Positions 17,272 through 25,438 of a stretch of DNA of 37,444 bases are shown here, one piece after another. Position 1 is the stretch's first letter. The number at the start of each line of letters is the position of its first letter. The notes under the pieces are model-generated. The model had not been told where the DNA came from. It searched no databases and worked only from the letters and a program-made list of their open reading frames with translations. The stretch covers positions 1 through 37,444 of the forward strand of contig CAWFZT010000002.1 in NCBI GenBank assembly GCA_963820415.1, given 5' to 3'. This DNA comes from CAWFZT01 sp963820415. GTDB taxonomy: Bacteria > Chloroflexota > Anaerolineae > Anaerolineales > Anaerolineaceae. The translations under genes and the position numbers were made by a program.

Positions 17272-18342
17272 CTATCCTCCCTTGTTTTCGGTTTTGTCGA
17301 TCAATGCCAGTAATTTAGCCGGTTGGTGAGTAAATGTATCCCGGGGCATCTCCCCCCTGGTTAGCGATAGGAGGGTCTGGTTCAGGCAGTCATTTACCGG
17401 CGTTGGGATGCCCAGACGCTGACCAAAACGAACCACGGCTCCATTCAAAAAATCCACCTCGCTGACCCCTCTTCCACTGCTCAGGTCAATGTGGAACGAC
17501 GGCATTTTTCCGCCGCGGCCTTTGCCAAGCGAGCGCACCAGCAGCGGTTGGCTGAATGCAGGCGGGAATGCTTCGATCAGCCAGCTTAACAGGCGCACCG
17601 GCGTGCCGGGCAGGTCGGTGACTTTGATATGCTGGGCTTCCATCACGCGCAGCGCTTCACGATATTCCTGTACTTCAAGCCAATATAGGCCGGGGTTGGC
17701 AAAGATATCCCCCGGGTTCATATCCAGCACCGCTGAAGAGGCGTTTGCTAACAGGTTAGTTAACATCTTCGACCATTTCATGCTGGGGGCCGAATTGTAC
17801 TGGTGTGCCTTTAATCCAGCCGCCTGCATGACGGCCACCAGGGTACCCGTCAATCTATGCTCGGAGGCAATCCCCATCCCCCTCAACCTTTCCAGGACGA
17901 TGTCCCCGGCTCCACGCCGGCCAATCGCACTGGTCACCGTTCCGGCAATGACTTTCTCCTCGCCCAATACCTGGGCCAGGCGCAGTTCATTTTCAACCCC
18001 ATTTTGCAGGCATAAGAAGGGTGGCAGGGCAACCGCATAGGGCAGCAAGCTGTCCACGGCGGCTTGGGTATCGTAAGATTTCACGGCTAGAATAGCCACA
18101 TCAAAAGGCCCGCGTGTCAGGGCCTCTTCGACTGAAGAAACCACTTCCGGTTCCGGCACATGAAATTCTTTTTCCTTCAAGCGCAGGCACAGACCTTGTT
18201 TTCTTACTTCGGCAACAATGGCAGGCCGTTCGACAAATACTACTTTTTGTCCGATTAAGGCCAGGCTGCCGCCAATATACGTGCCAATTGCCCCCACTCC
18301 AAAACAAAGAAAAGAAAACTTTGGTAAGGAAGATTTGCTCAT
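17272..18342 (-). CDS. panE: 2-dehydropantoate 2-reductase family protein
   Basis: Ketopantoate reductase uses NADPH to make pantoate for coenzyme A synthesis. The N-terminal Rossmann motif F-G-V-G-A-I-G-T-Y-I-G-G is at about 14-25. L-A-V-K-S-Y-D-T and C-L-Q-N-G-V-E-N are typical of ApbA/PanE, and the C-terminal helical domain contains the K-W-S-K-M-L-T-N-L lysine block. 356 residues is slightly long for the family. AGGAAA eight bases before the ATG fits. It sits 30 bases downstream of fmt and 5 bases upstream of the amylase. Paralogues with other 2-oxoacid substrates exist, so the exact substrate is an inference. Confidence 0.9.
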   Translation of the reverse strand: MSKSSLPKFSFLCFGVGAIGTYIGGSLALIGQKVVFVERPAIVAEVRKQGLCLRLKEKEFHVPEPEVVSSVEEALTRGPFDVAILAVKSYDTQAAVDSLLPYAVALPPFLCLQNGVENELRLAQVLGEEKVIAGTVTSAIGRRGAGDIVLERLRGMGIASEHRLTGTLVAVMQAAGLKAHQYNSAPSMKWSKMLTNLLANASSAVLDMNPGDIFANPGLYWLEVQEYREALRVMEAQHIKVTDLPGTPVRLLSWLIEAFPPAFSQPLLVRSLGKGRGGKMPSFHIDLSSGRGVSEVDFLNGAVVRFGQRLGIPTPVNDCLNQTLLSLTRGEMPRDTFTHQPAKLLALIDKTENKGG

Positions 18343-18372
18343 GGGGTTGATTTCCTGGCGGCAAAGATAGGA

Positions 18373-19293
18373 TTATGCATTTGTTGAGACCCAGGTGCGC
18401 GCCCCGTTCAGGAATACCTCGCCCGGCATCGGTTTTTTGCCAGCCGGCTGGACTTCATCCAGCACCAGCCAACCGTGGGATGTGCCAAGCGTAGGGCGCC
18501 TGTCCATTACTCCATGCTCGCCAGGGCGAACGCCGGATATCTCCCCGGCATGGGTGCGTAAAATCTTGAAAACATCGCTTTCCCAAAAGATATAGGTCCC
18601 GGGCCAGGGCTGGTAAGCTCTTACTCGCCGGGCCAGGGCCTCAGCCGGGAGGTTCAAATCGAGCAACCCGTCTTCTTTTTTCAACATGGGCGCATAAGTA
18701 GCTAATAAATTATCCTGAGGTTGGGGCTGGATTTTTCCGTCCAGATAGCCAGGCAAAGTGGCTAAAAGCAACTTGGCGCCTTTATCCGCCAGGTGAGTGC
18801 TAAGCGATTCGCCAGTTTCCTGGTCAATAATCTCCACCATCGTCTGGCTCAGGATTGCTCCGGTATCTACTCCGGCATCCATTTTCATCACCGTGACGCC
18901 CGTTTTAGTATCTCCAGCAGCAATGGCAGCCTGGATCGGCGCGGCGCCGCGCCAGCGCGGCAGCAGCGACGCATGGACGTTAATACAGCCCTGACTTGGC
19001 AGATCGAGCACATTCTGGCGGAGGATCTGGCCAAAGGCAGCCACCACGATCAAATCCGGCTGCCAGGCCTGCAACTGGGCGAAAGCCTGCGGTTCGCGAA
19101 GCCGGTTTGGCTGGATGACCGGCAGTCCCAGCGATAGCGCCAGTTCTTTGACTGCTGGCGGGGTCAGCACTCGTCCACGTCCAGCCAGTCGATCGGGTTG
19201 GGTGACCACGCCGACTACGTCATAATCCCTTGCCAACCCCTTCAGGGTTGGCAAGGAAAATTCAGGTGAGCCCATGAACACAACTTTAGTCAT
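18373..19293 (-). CDS. fmt: Methionyl-tRNA formyltransferase
   Basis: Formylates initiator Met-tRNA using 10-formyl-THF. Of the 306 residues, the N-terminal domain shows F-M-G-S-P-E-F, the catalytic N105-x-H107-x-S109 in I-N-V-H-A-S-L-L-P-R-W-R-G-A-A-P-I-Q, and D143 in D-A-G-V-D-T-G. The C-terminal tRNA-binding domain covers about 205-305 (R-V-R-A-Y-Q-P-W-P-G-T). It is not next to def, its common partner, but heads a minus-strand run with panE and the amylase. A TAGAAT lies ten bases before the ATG and no strong ribosome site is seen. Confidence 0.96.
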   Translation of the reverse strand: MTKVVFMGSPEFSLPTLKGLARDYDVVGVVTQPDRLAGRGRVLTPPAVKELALSLGLPVIQPNRLREPQAFAQLQAWQPDLIVVAAFGQILRQNVLDLPSQGCINVHASLLPRWRGAAPIQAAIAAGDTKTGVTVMKMDAGVDTGAILSQTMVEIIDQETGESLSTHLADKGAKLLLATLPGYLDGKIQPQPQDNLLATYAPMLKKEDGLLDLNLPAEALARRVRAYQPWPGTYIFWESDVFKILRTHAGEISGVRPGEHGVMDRRPTLGTSHGWLVLDEVQPAGKKPMPGEVFLNGARTWVSTNA

Positions 19294-19405
19294 GCTATCC
19301 AGGATTCTAACACATCTTACTCTTTGGTCTGATAAAGGGCAGGTAACTCAGTATCCCAAAAAAATATTGGGTTATTAGAATTTAAAAAAACCATACCAAA
19401 TATTG

Positions 19406-19433
19406 TTGCACTTTACCAAAATTGTTGTACAAT
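19406..19433 (+). promoter_or_regulatory. Probable promoter of the first DUF4870 gene
   Basis: TTGCAC (19406-19411), a 16-base spacer and TACAAT (19428-19433) in an AT-rich region, with an AGGAGG (19462-19467) and ATG (19474) downstream. The rest of the 180-base gap after fmt holds only A/T runs. Confidence 0.5.
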
Positions 19434-19473
19434 TGAAACATAACTTATCCGATAGACTAACAGGAGGCATTTC

Positions 19474-19812
19474 ATGCAAAGTCAAGTACCCACATCAGAT
19501 GTAACCAGCGACGATAAACTTTGGACATTGTTAGCATATTTGTTATCTCCAGTTGTACCAATTATTATCTTGCTAATGCAAGATAAAAAGGATCGCCCAT
19601 TCATTAAGGCCCATAATATACAGGCATTAGTTTGGGGTGTTGTAGCTTATGTAGTCATGTCGATTGGTTATGCCCTGTTTGTAGTTCCAGGATGCATCGT
19701 GAGCATAGGTTACATAATTTTGACAATAATGTGGGCAATCAAAGCCAACAAGGGTGAATATGTAACCATCCCGGTCATCACCAATTTTGTGAAAAATCAG
19801 GGCTGGGCTTAA
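19474..19812 (+). CDS. DUF4870 family small membrane protein
   Basis: 112-residue integral membrane protein with three or four predicted spans. The DUF4870 pattern is visible: a polar N-terminus with D-D-K-L-W-T-L-L-A-Y-L, then R-P-F-I-K-A-H-N-I-Q-A-L, where the family usually has a charged loop followed by H-x-x-Q-A, and a C-terminal A-N-K-G-E-Y region. The family's function is unknown. AGGAGG six bases before the ATG is a strong start. It is the first of three consecutive small membrane proteins, the third of which is another DUF4870. Base composition is more AT-rich than the neighbours. Confidence 0.85.
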   Translation: MQSQVPTSDVTSDDKLWTLLAYLLSPVVPIIILLMQDKKDRPFIKAHNIQALVWGVVAYVVMSIGYALFVVPGCIVSIGYIILTIMWAIKANKGEYVTIPVITNFVKNQGWA

Positions 19813-19869
19813 CCTTTCAACCCTCCAGGCATATAAAACCATATAAAAATCGGAGGCATTTGACAGCAC

Positions 19870-19909
19870 CTCCAGGATTTGGCATGCACCTAAAAAGCAG
19901 ATCCTGGAG
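19870..19909 (+). repeat. Inverted repeat covering the ribosome site of the next gene
   Basis: CTCCAGGAT (19870-19878) and ATCCTGGAG (19901-19909) form a perfect 9-bp stem with a 22-base loop. The right arm contains GGAG and ends at the base before the ATG at 19910, so folding would hide the start. Confidence 0.5.
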
Positions 19910-20584
19910 ATGCTTTATAATCCTTTTGCTCCCGACCCCTCACAGCCCATGGGTAAGCCGGTTGTCATAACCTCTTCCCCACCACCCTGGTGGCAGAGTC
20001 TTGCCCCGGATTGGAAAGCCGCCCTGGTCGTAACCGTATTTTTGGGCCTCCTGGGTTTCCTGAGCGATCTACTCCCCGGGCTGGGCTTTATTTTAAGCAT
20101 TCCTTTTACTATCCTGGTGTATTATATCCAGGGGGTCCTGGTAGGATACTATGCCCGGCGCAATCCTGCCTATCAAGGGAAAAAATTTTGGCCACTGGGA
20201 TTGAAATCAGGGCTGTGGACCAGCCTGGTGATCGGTTCGATTTTTACCCTGATCACTCTCGCTATCCAATATACGCTCACACTGGGGACAGCGGTAGCCT
20301 TGATCCCGGTAATCATCGCCCAAAGCCTGTTTGAAATCTGCATGAACGTCACGTTTTCCGGGTTGGGCGCCTGGTTGTATGGCCTGATCGGCGGGGCACG
20401 CATGCTGTGGATTTCGGTCAGCGTGGTCGGCTGCGGTACGTTTCTGGCGTCAGGGCTGGCTTTGCTGCTGGTGATAATCTTGGCCTTGCTTGGTATCCAG
20501 ATTATTAAGGATCTTTTCCATTCATTGCCCACTTTAATGATCGATACGAGAGCCTGGACTTTGGTTGTTCACCTGGTCGCCTAG
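19910..20584 (+). CDS. Polytopic membrane protein of unknown function
   Basis: 224 residues: a Pro-rich cytoplasmic N-terminus (N-P-F-A-P-D-P, then S-P-P-P-W-W) and about five hydrophobic segments between 35 and 205, rich in Gly, Leu and Val. No transport or catalytic motif is recognised. Helices of this kind occur in uncharacterised Anaerolineae proteins next to DUF4870 genes (impression only). The ATG at 19910 has GGAG directly against it, too close for normal use, so the start may instead be the ATG at 19949 (M-G-K-P-V-V). Confidence 0.65.
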   Translation: MLYNPFAPDPSQPMGKPVVITSSPPPWWQSLAPDWKAALVVTVFLGLLGFLSDLLPGLGFILSIPFTILVYYIQGVLVGYYARRNPAYQGKKFWPLGLKSGLWTSLVIGSIFTLITLAIQYTLTLGTAVALIPVIIAQSLFEICMNVTFSGLGAWLYGLIGGARMLWISVSVVGCGTFLASGLALLLVIILALLGIQIIKDLFHSLPTLMIDTRAWTLVVHLVA

Positions 20585-20685
20585 AGAATATACGTGGCGA
20601 CCGCCATTGTTTCCATTTGCTTGCAACGAATTTTGCCTTTCTCCGTATATAGTACAGTCGTTCATAAAATATAACGGAGGGCACC

Positions 20686-21141
20686 ATGACTGAAAATCAA
20701 CCCCTTCCTGCTGCCAACCTGCCGCTTCCCCCGGCGCGCTTGAGCCCGTCCGAAGAACGCACCTGGGCCATGCTGGCCCATCTGAGCGTCTTGATCAACC
20801 TGGTGACCGGTGCCCTTGGCCCGATTGCCGCCCTGCTGATTTACCTGGTTTTTAAAGATCGCTCGCGCTACGTGGCATACCAGTCGCTGCAATCGCTGCT
20901 TCTTCAGCTAATCGGTTGGGTCGGCGGCGGCATCATTGTCGGCGCTGCCTGGGTGATTACCGGCGCCCTGTCAGCCGTCCTGATTGGCCTGTGCCTGATC
21001 CCGTTTGCCCTGCTGATCACGCTTTTCCTGCCGGTGGGTACGATCGTCTATTCGATTATCGCTGCTGTCAAAACCAACCAGGGCGAAGACTTTCGCTACT
21101 GGTTGATCGGCGATTGGGTTCGCAGCACCTATACCGGATAA
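20686..21141 (+). CDS. DUF4870 family small membrane protein
   Basis: 151 residues. The Pro-rich N-terminus is followed by the family signature S-x-x-E-R-T-W-A-M-L-A-H-L-S, a helix pair, D-R-S-R-Y-V-A-Y-Q-S-L-Q-S (the H/Y-x-x-Q-A-like loop), further spans, and a C-terminal N-Q-G-E-D-F-R-Y-W motif. It is longer and more canonical than the first copy at 19474. GGAGGG precedes the ATG. The gene ends just before a bidirectional terminator shared with the ABC operon. Function unknown; homologues are distantly similar to Tic20-like membrane proteins. Confidence 0.9.
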   Translation: MTENQPLPAANLPLPPARLSPSEERTWAMLAHLSVLINLVTGALGPIAALLIYLVFKDRSRYVAYQSLQSLLLQLIGWVGGGIIVGAAWVITGALSAVLIGLCLIPFALLITLFLPVGTIVYSIIAAVKTNQGEDFRYWLIGDWVRSTYTG

Positions 21142-21153
21142 TCCATGTGACAG

Positions 21154-21187
21154 AAAAAGGAGCGGTATGAGAGCCGCTCCTTTTTAT
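21154..21187. terminator. Bidirectional terminator
   Basis: AAAAAGGAGCGG (21154-21165) pairs with CCGCTCCTTTTT (21174-21185), with an eight-base loop. The A and T tracts on each side give a U-run for both convergent transcripts. Confidence 0.85.
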
Positions 21188-21188
21188 T

Positions 21189-23018
21189 TTAGGTAGAGAA
21201 CAAGGCCGGGATACCCGTCCTGGTATCCGCCTCAGGTTGGTAAAACTGGCGATTATACAGGTCAGCATAAAGGCCGCCCATCTTCATCAGCTCTTTATGC
21301 GTCCCGCGCTCAACGATCTCGCCCTGGTCGATCACCAGCACCAGGTCCGCATTGCGCACCGTCGACAGGCGGTGTGCAATCACGAAACTGGTGCGCCCGG
21401 CGAGCAGTTTCTGCAGCGCCTTCTGAATTAGCACCTCTGTTTGCGTATCGATGCTGGCGGTCGCCTCATCCAGAATCAAGATGCGTGGGTCAGCCAAAAC
21501 GGCTCGTGAAATGGCAATCAACTGGCGCTGCCCCTGACTGAGCAGACGGCCGCGTTCACCCACTTCCCCATTGAACCCACCTGGGGCGCGTGAGATAAAT
21601 TCGAAGGCATTAGCCGTTTTGGCCGCATCATAGACCTCCTCATCGGTAGCATTCAACCTGCCATAACGAATGTTCTCCATTACCGTCCCGGAGAAAAGGA
21701 AAGGTTCCTGGGTCACAATCCCCATCTGGCTGCGCAGGCTGCGCTGCTGCAAGCTCCGGACGTCCTTCCCATCGATCAACACCCGTCCCGAGGTTACATC
21801 GTAAAGGCGAGCCAGCAAACTGACCAGCGTAGATTTACCTGCACCGGTAGGCCCTACGATGGCAAGCGTCTGTCCCGGTTTAGCTTCGAAGCTGGCCCGG
21901 CACAGCACCATTTCATCTTTTTCGTAACTGAATGAAACGTCTTCAAACCTTACGAACCCTTCGATGCGCGCCGCCGGAATGGCATCCGGGGCATCCTGGA
22001 CGGTAGGCTCCAGATCCAACAGATCGAATACGCGTTCAGCAGCGGCGAAGGCCGATTGGGCCAGGGTCCACATCTGCGCCACTGTCTGGATGGGTCGGAA
22101 GAAGTTCTGTACGTATTGCAGGAAAGCCACTACGATACCCACACTCAACCGGCCCGAAATGACCAGGTAGCCACCCAAAGCAGCTACCAGACCCATATCG
22201 ATGGTACTGAGTAAATCCATGGCCGGCATAAAAGCAGAGGTGACTGCCATAGCGTTCACGTTGGCATCCCGGTTGGCGGCGTTAACCGATGCAAAACGAC
22301 GCACATTGGCATCCGTGCGATTGAAGGCCTGGGCCACTTTGACCCCACTCAACTCTTCTTCCAAATTGGCCGACACCTCCCCAATCGTCGTACGGGTTTT
22401 GCGAAAAGCGGTACGCGCCATTTTAGAGAACCAGGTAGTAGTCAAGAGCAAGACCGGCACCATCACCAGCACAGCCAGGGCTAACTGCCAGTCAATCGCC
22501 ACCATAGCTACCACCAGGCCGGCCAAAGAGAAGATTGAGCCGATCATCTGGGCCAAAGCCTGGGTAAAGAAGGAGTTCAATGCTTCAATATCATTCACCA
22601 GGCGGCTCATGATCTCGCCGGCCTGCTTACTTTCCAAGAATTGTAAGGAAAGGGACTGGATCTTAACGAACACTTCCAGGCGCAGCTCGGCCAGCAAATT
22701 TTGCCCGATCTGGTTGGTTGCAATGATCTGGTAACGGTTAGCGAACATGCCAACGACATAAACTACCATCAACACCACTATGATACGCGCCAACCCGGCT
22801 GCATCTCCCTTCGTGATGAAGCCGTCAATTGCCCGTCCGATCAAATACGGGGAGAGACCCTGCGAAGCCGCAGAGATGGTCACTAATCCCAAAGAAAGGA
22901 TGAGCAACCATTTGTATGGAACAACCAGTTTTAATAACCGGTAAATTACCCTTTTGCGGTTGCGCGGTTTTTCCGCTTCTATATTCGCAAAACGACCCAT
23001 TCCACCTGGACCGTGCAT
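21189..23018 (-). CDS. ABC exporter half-transporter, catalytic-site subunit
   Basis: Type IV ABC exporter of about 609 residues: six membrane helices (about 20-310) followed by a nucleotide-binding domain with Walker A G-P-T-G-A-G-K-S-T, signature L-S-Q-G-Q-R-Q, Walker B I-L-I-L-D-E-A-T-A-S-I-D with the catalytic glutamate, and H-loop V-I-A-H-R. The start is ATG 23018, which overlaps the stop of the upstream half-transporter by one base; a longer frame to 23051 exists but has a Gly-rich, unlikely N-terminus. It pairs with the gene at 23018-24781 as a heterodimer of the TM287/288 or BmrCD kind. Its substrate may be a drug or lipid (inference). Confidence 0.93.
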   Translation of the reverse strand: MHGPGGMGRFANIEAEKPRNRKRVIYRLLKLVVPYKWLLILSLGLVTISAASQGLSPYLIGRAIDGFITKGDAAGLARIIVVLMVVYVVGMFANRYQIIATNQIGQNLLAELRLEVFVKIQSLSLQFLESKQAGEIMSRLVNDIEALNSFFTQALAQMIGSIFSLAGLVVAMVAIDWQLALAVLVMVPVLLLTTTWFSKMARTAFRKTRTTIGEVSANLEEELSGVKVAQAFNRTDANVRRFASVNAANRDANVNAMAVTSAFMPAMDLLSTIDMGLVAALGGYLVISGRLSVGIVVAFLQYVQNFFRPIQTVAQMWTLAQSAFAAAERVFDLLDLEPTVQDAPDAIPAARIEGFVRFEDVSFSYEKDEMVLCRASFEAKPGQTLAIVGPTGAGKSTLVSLLARLYDVTSGRVLIDGKDVRSLQQRSLRSQMGIVTQEPFLFSGTVMENIRYGRLNATDEEVYDAAKTANAFEFISRAPGGFNGEVGERGRLLSQGQRQLIAISRAVLADPRILILDEATASIDTQTEVLIQKALQKLLAGRTSFVIAHRLSTVRNADLVLVIDQGEIVERGTHKELMKMGGLYADLYNRQFYQPEADTRTGIPALFST

Positions 23019-24781
23019 TATTGCACCGCCTCCTCTACCGCAGCCAGCCATTCGGCGCGCTCGCCAAATTGGGTTTCCATAATTTCGACGTAGGTTTCAC
23101 AACACTTCAGTAGTTCAGTATGAGTGCCCTTTCCGACCAGCTTTCCCTGATCGATGAGTAATATCTGGTCAGCATTGCGCACTGTACTGATGCGTTGGGC
23201 GATCACAAAAGTTGTCCGCCCCTGGCGGAGTAAATCCAGGGCTTGCTGGATTTTATACTCAGTTTCCGCATCTACGGATGAAGTGCTGTCGTCCATGATC
23301 AAAATGCGTGGATTTAGCAGTAACGCCCTGGCGATGGCAATTCTCTGTTTCTGCCCACCCGATAACCCCACGCCGCGTTCCCCGATCAGGGCGTCATACG
23401 CTTCTGGCAGTTCGACGATGAACTCGTGCGCCTGGGCCGCTTTTGCCGCAGCGATCACATCATCGATCCTGGCATCCGGGCGACCATAGGCAATGTTCTC
23501 GCGGATGGTCCCAGAAAACAAGGTCGTCTCCTGCAGTACAATCCCAATTTGTTTGCGTAAGGACTCGATGTTCACATCCCTTACATCCAGGTTATCTACT
23601 AGAATTCGTCCCTTGGTAACATCATAAAAGCGGGGGATCAGATTGATAATCGAGGTTTTCCCCGAGCCTGTTTTTCCCAGGATGGCAATCGTCTGGTTAG
23701 GTTTGGACTCGAAAGACACATCTTCCAATACGTTTTGGTCCATACCGGCGTAGCGGAAAGTGACGTTATCGAAAACCACATCTCCTTTAAGCCGCGACAG
23801 GATGGCGGCCCCAGGTTTATCTTTCACATCGGATTCGGCGTCGATCACTTCAAAAATGCGTTGGGCTGAAGCTTCTGCCCGCGAAAGCGCTGAACCGATA
23901 AAACCCACCATGAAGATAGGCATCAAAAAGAACCCCTGGTAACCGATAAAAGCCACCAGTTCACCCAGAGTGAGTTGCTGCCCCATTACCTGCAGACCAC
24001 CCACCCATACCACACCGGCGATGCCCAGGTTGGCGATCATGAAAACAATCGGAAACATACTTGAAAACAACTGGACCAGTTTTATATTTTCGTTACGCAG
24101 GTCGACGTTGCGTTCGGTAAAACGGTCGATCTCATAATCTTCCCTGGCGAAAGACTTGACTACGCGCACACCTGCCAGGTTTTCCTGCAGAATCGTGTTC
24201 AATGTACCCAATTTTTGCTGGACGCTCTTCGAAATGGGAGTGATCCTGCGCACGAAAAACGCAAAAATCACTACGATGGGAGGGATCATTAACAGGAAAA
24301 TCCAGGTCAGTAATGCGTTCATGGAAAACAGGATGACCATTGTCCCTACCAACAGGATGACCGCCGAAACCATCTGCAATAATCCAGATCCGGCGAACAT
24401 CCTGACCAGGTCGACATCGGAGGTCATGCGCGTCATCAGCTTGCCCGTCTGCGACTGATCATGGTAAGAAAAACTGAGATTCTGCAGTTTCTCAAATATG
24501 GTATTGCGCAGCTCATAGGCCACACCCTGCGAGGTAACTTCCCCAAGATAGCCCTGCAGGAAAGTGAATAAACCCCTAACTACAGCCACGAGCACCAAAA
24601 GACCCGCAATAAGCCAGATTCGTTGCATGTCCATGGGAGTGATCCCCTGGTCAATCAAAATTCTTAAAAGCTGCGGCGCAACCAGGTTGGCTGCATTCAC
24701 CACCAGTAAACTGATAAGCAGTCCTAGAGCCGGTTTCCAGTAACGTAGAGTATAAGCTAATGCCCTCCGAATTCCTTTCAT
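23018..24781 (-). CDS. ABC exporter half-transporter, degenerate-site subunit
   Basis: 587 residues: six membrane helices followed by an ATPase domain with Walker A G-K-T-G-S-G-K-T-S and signature L-S-G-G-Q-K-Q-R. Two catalytic residues are altered. Walker B is I-L-I-M-D-D-S-T-S-S-V-D, with Asp for the usual Glu, and the switch is V-I-A-Q-R, with Gln for His. This is the known pattern of the non-hydrolysing site in heterodimeric exporters such as TM287. The partner immediately downstream has intact residues. The ATG overlaps the marR stop in an ATGA junction, so regulator and both halves form one operon. Confidence 0.94.
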   Translation of the reverse strand: MKGIRRALAYTLRYWKPALGLLISLLVVNAANLVAPQLLRILIDQGITPMDMQRIWLIAGLLVLVAVVRGLFTFLQGYLGEVTSQGVAYELRNTIFEKLQNLSFSYHDQSQTGKLMTRMTSDVDLVRMFAGSGLLQMVSAVILLVGTMVILFSMNALLTWIFLLMIPPIVVIFAFFVRRITPISKSVQQKLGTLNTILQENLAGVRVVKSFAREDYEIDRFTERNVDLRNENIKLVQLFSSMFPIVFMIANLGIAGVVWVGGLQVMGQQLTLGELVAFIGYQGFFLMPIFMVGFIGSALSRAEASAQRIFEVIDAESDVKDKPGAAILSRLKGDVVFDNVTFRYAGMDQNVLEDVSFESKPNQTIAILGKTGSGKTSIINLIPRFYDVTKGRILVDNLDVRDVNIESLRKQIGIVLQETTLFSGTIRENIAYGRPDARIDDVIAAAKAAQAHEFIVELPEAYDALIGERGVGLSGGQKQRIAIARALLLNPRILIMDDSTSSVDAETEYKIQQALDLLRQGRTTFVIAQRISTVRNADQILLIDQGKLVGKGTHTELLKCCETYVEIMETQFGERAEWLAAVEEAVQ

Positions 24782-25230
24782 TCACAATTCCGTTCACCTA
24801 CAGACGAGGTGTCGAGTACCCTTCTTAATATCTGCAATCCGACCATGAGTTTGTCCAGATCTTCTGCAGAAAGCTCGGAAAGTCGCTGGTTTACCCGCTT
24901 CTCCAGGCGCTGATGACTTTTATCCAGAACCTCTTTGCCAGCCGGGGTCAGATCGACTCTTACCATGCGCCGGTCATGGCTGACCGGGATGCGCTGAATC
25001 CAGCCGCGTTCGACCAGGATGTTAACCGAATTTGATATAGTCGCCGCGGTCACCGACTGTCTTTCGGCTATTTCGCTAAGGTTGCAGGGTTGGCGAGCCA
25101 ACATGCCTAAAAGCTGGAAATGAGAAGGCCCCATACCACCTGCGCTAGCCCGCATTTCAGTGTGTAAGAAGCGCAAAATCAGGGGAATGATCTCTACAAT
25201 CTGGTAGGATACGTTTTCTTGCGTAAACAT
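24778..25230 (-). CDS. MarR family transcriptional regulator
   Basis: 150-residue winged-helix repressor, probably a dimer that releases DNA on binding a ligand or drug. The helix-turn-helix is at about 50-75 (L-S-E-I-A-E-R-Q-S-V-T-A-A-T-I-S), followed by the wing D-R-R-M-V-R-V-D-L-T-P-A-G. First gene of the ABC exporter operon, overlapping the next start by four bases. Upstream lies an excellent promoter with a palindrome over its -10/+1 region, which suggests autorepression and control of the exporter. AGGAG eight bases before the ATG. Confidence 0.94.
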   Translation of the reverse strand: MFTQENVSYQIVEIIPLILRFLHTEMRASAGGMGPSHFQLLGMLARQPCNLSEIAERQSVTAATISNSVNILVERGWIQRIPVSHDRRMVRVDLTPAGKEVLDKSHQRLEKRVNQRLSELSAEDLDKLMVGLQILRRVLDTSSVGERNCE

Positions 25231-25236
25231 ACTTAG

Positions 25237-25288
25237 CTCTCCTAATAGTTAGCCGGACTAATTGTATCCACGAAGAGAATTTTGTCAA
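25237..25288 (-). promoter_or_regulatory. marR-exporter promoter with candidate operator
   Basis: Reading the minus strand: TTGACA (25288-25283), a 16-base spacer, TACAAT (25266-25261), then the palindrome TTAGTCCGGCTAA (25261-25249; TTAG and CTAA arms around CCGG), and AGGAGAG (25243-25237). The dyad sits between -10 and the start of transcription, where MarR proteins usually block RNA polymerase. Confidence 0.72.
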
Positions 25289-25352
25289 GGAGAAGGAACC
25301 AGGTTTTATAACGTTTTCGAGAAGGTTCTCTGGGAATTGGCGTGGTGAACTC

Positions 25353-25388
25353 CCGGATTTGGAGTTGTCATGACAAGCCCAAATCCGG
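25353..25388. repeat. 36-base nested palindrome
   Basis: CCGGATTTGG (25353-25362) and CCAAATCCGG (25379-25388) are exact reverse complements and enclose TTGTCATGACAA (25365-25376), itself a perfect 12-base palindrome; only two positions on each side fail to pair. It lies in the 208-base divergent gap between marR and the gene at 25439. No T-run follows, so it is not an obvious terminator. Confidence 0.8.
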
Positions 25389-25426
25389 ATCAACGGTGAG
25401 TAACGTGTCGCAAGGGAAAAATAGGG

Positions 25427-25432
25427 TAAAAT
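25427..25432 (+). promoter_or_regulatory. -10 element of a leaderless promoter
   Basis: TAAAAT ends six bases before the GTG at 25439. No ribosome site lies between them and no good -35 is visible. Confidence 0.45.
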
Positions 25433-25438
25433 CAGCCT

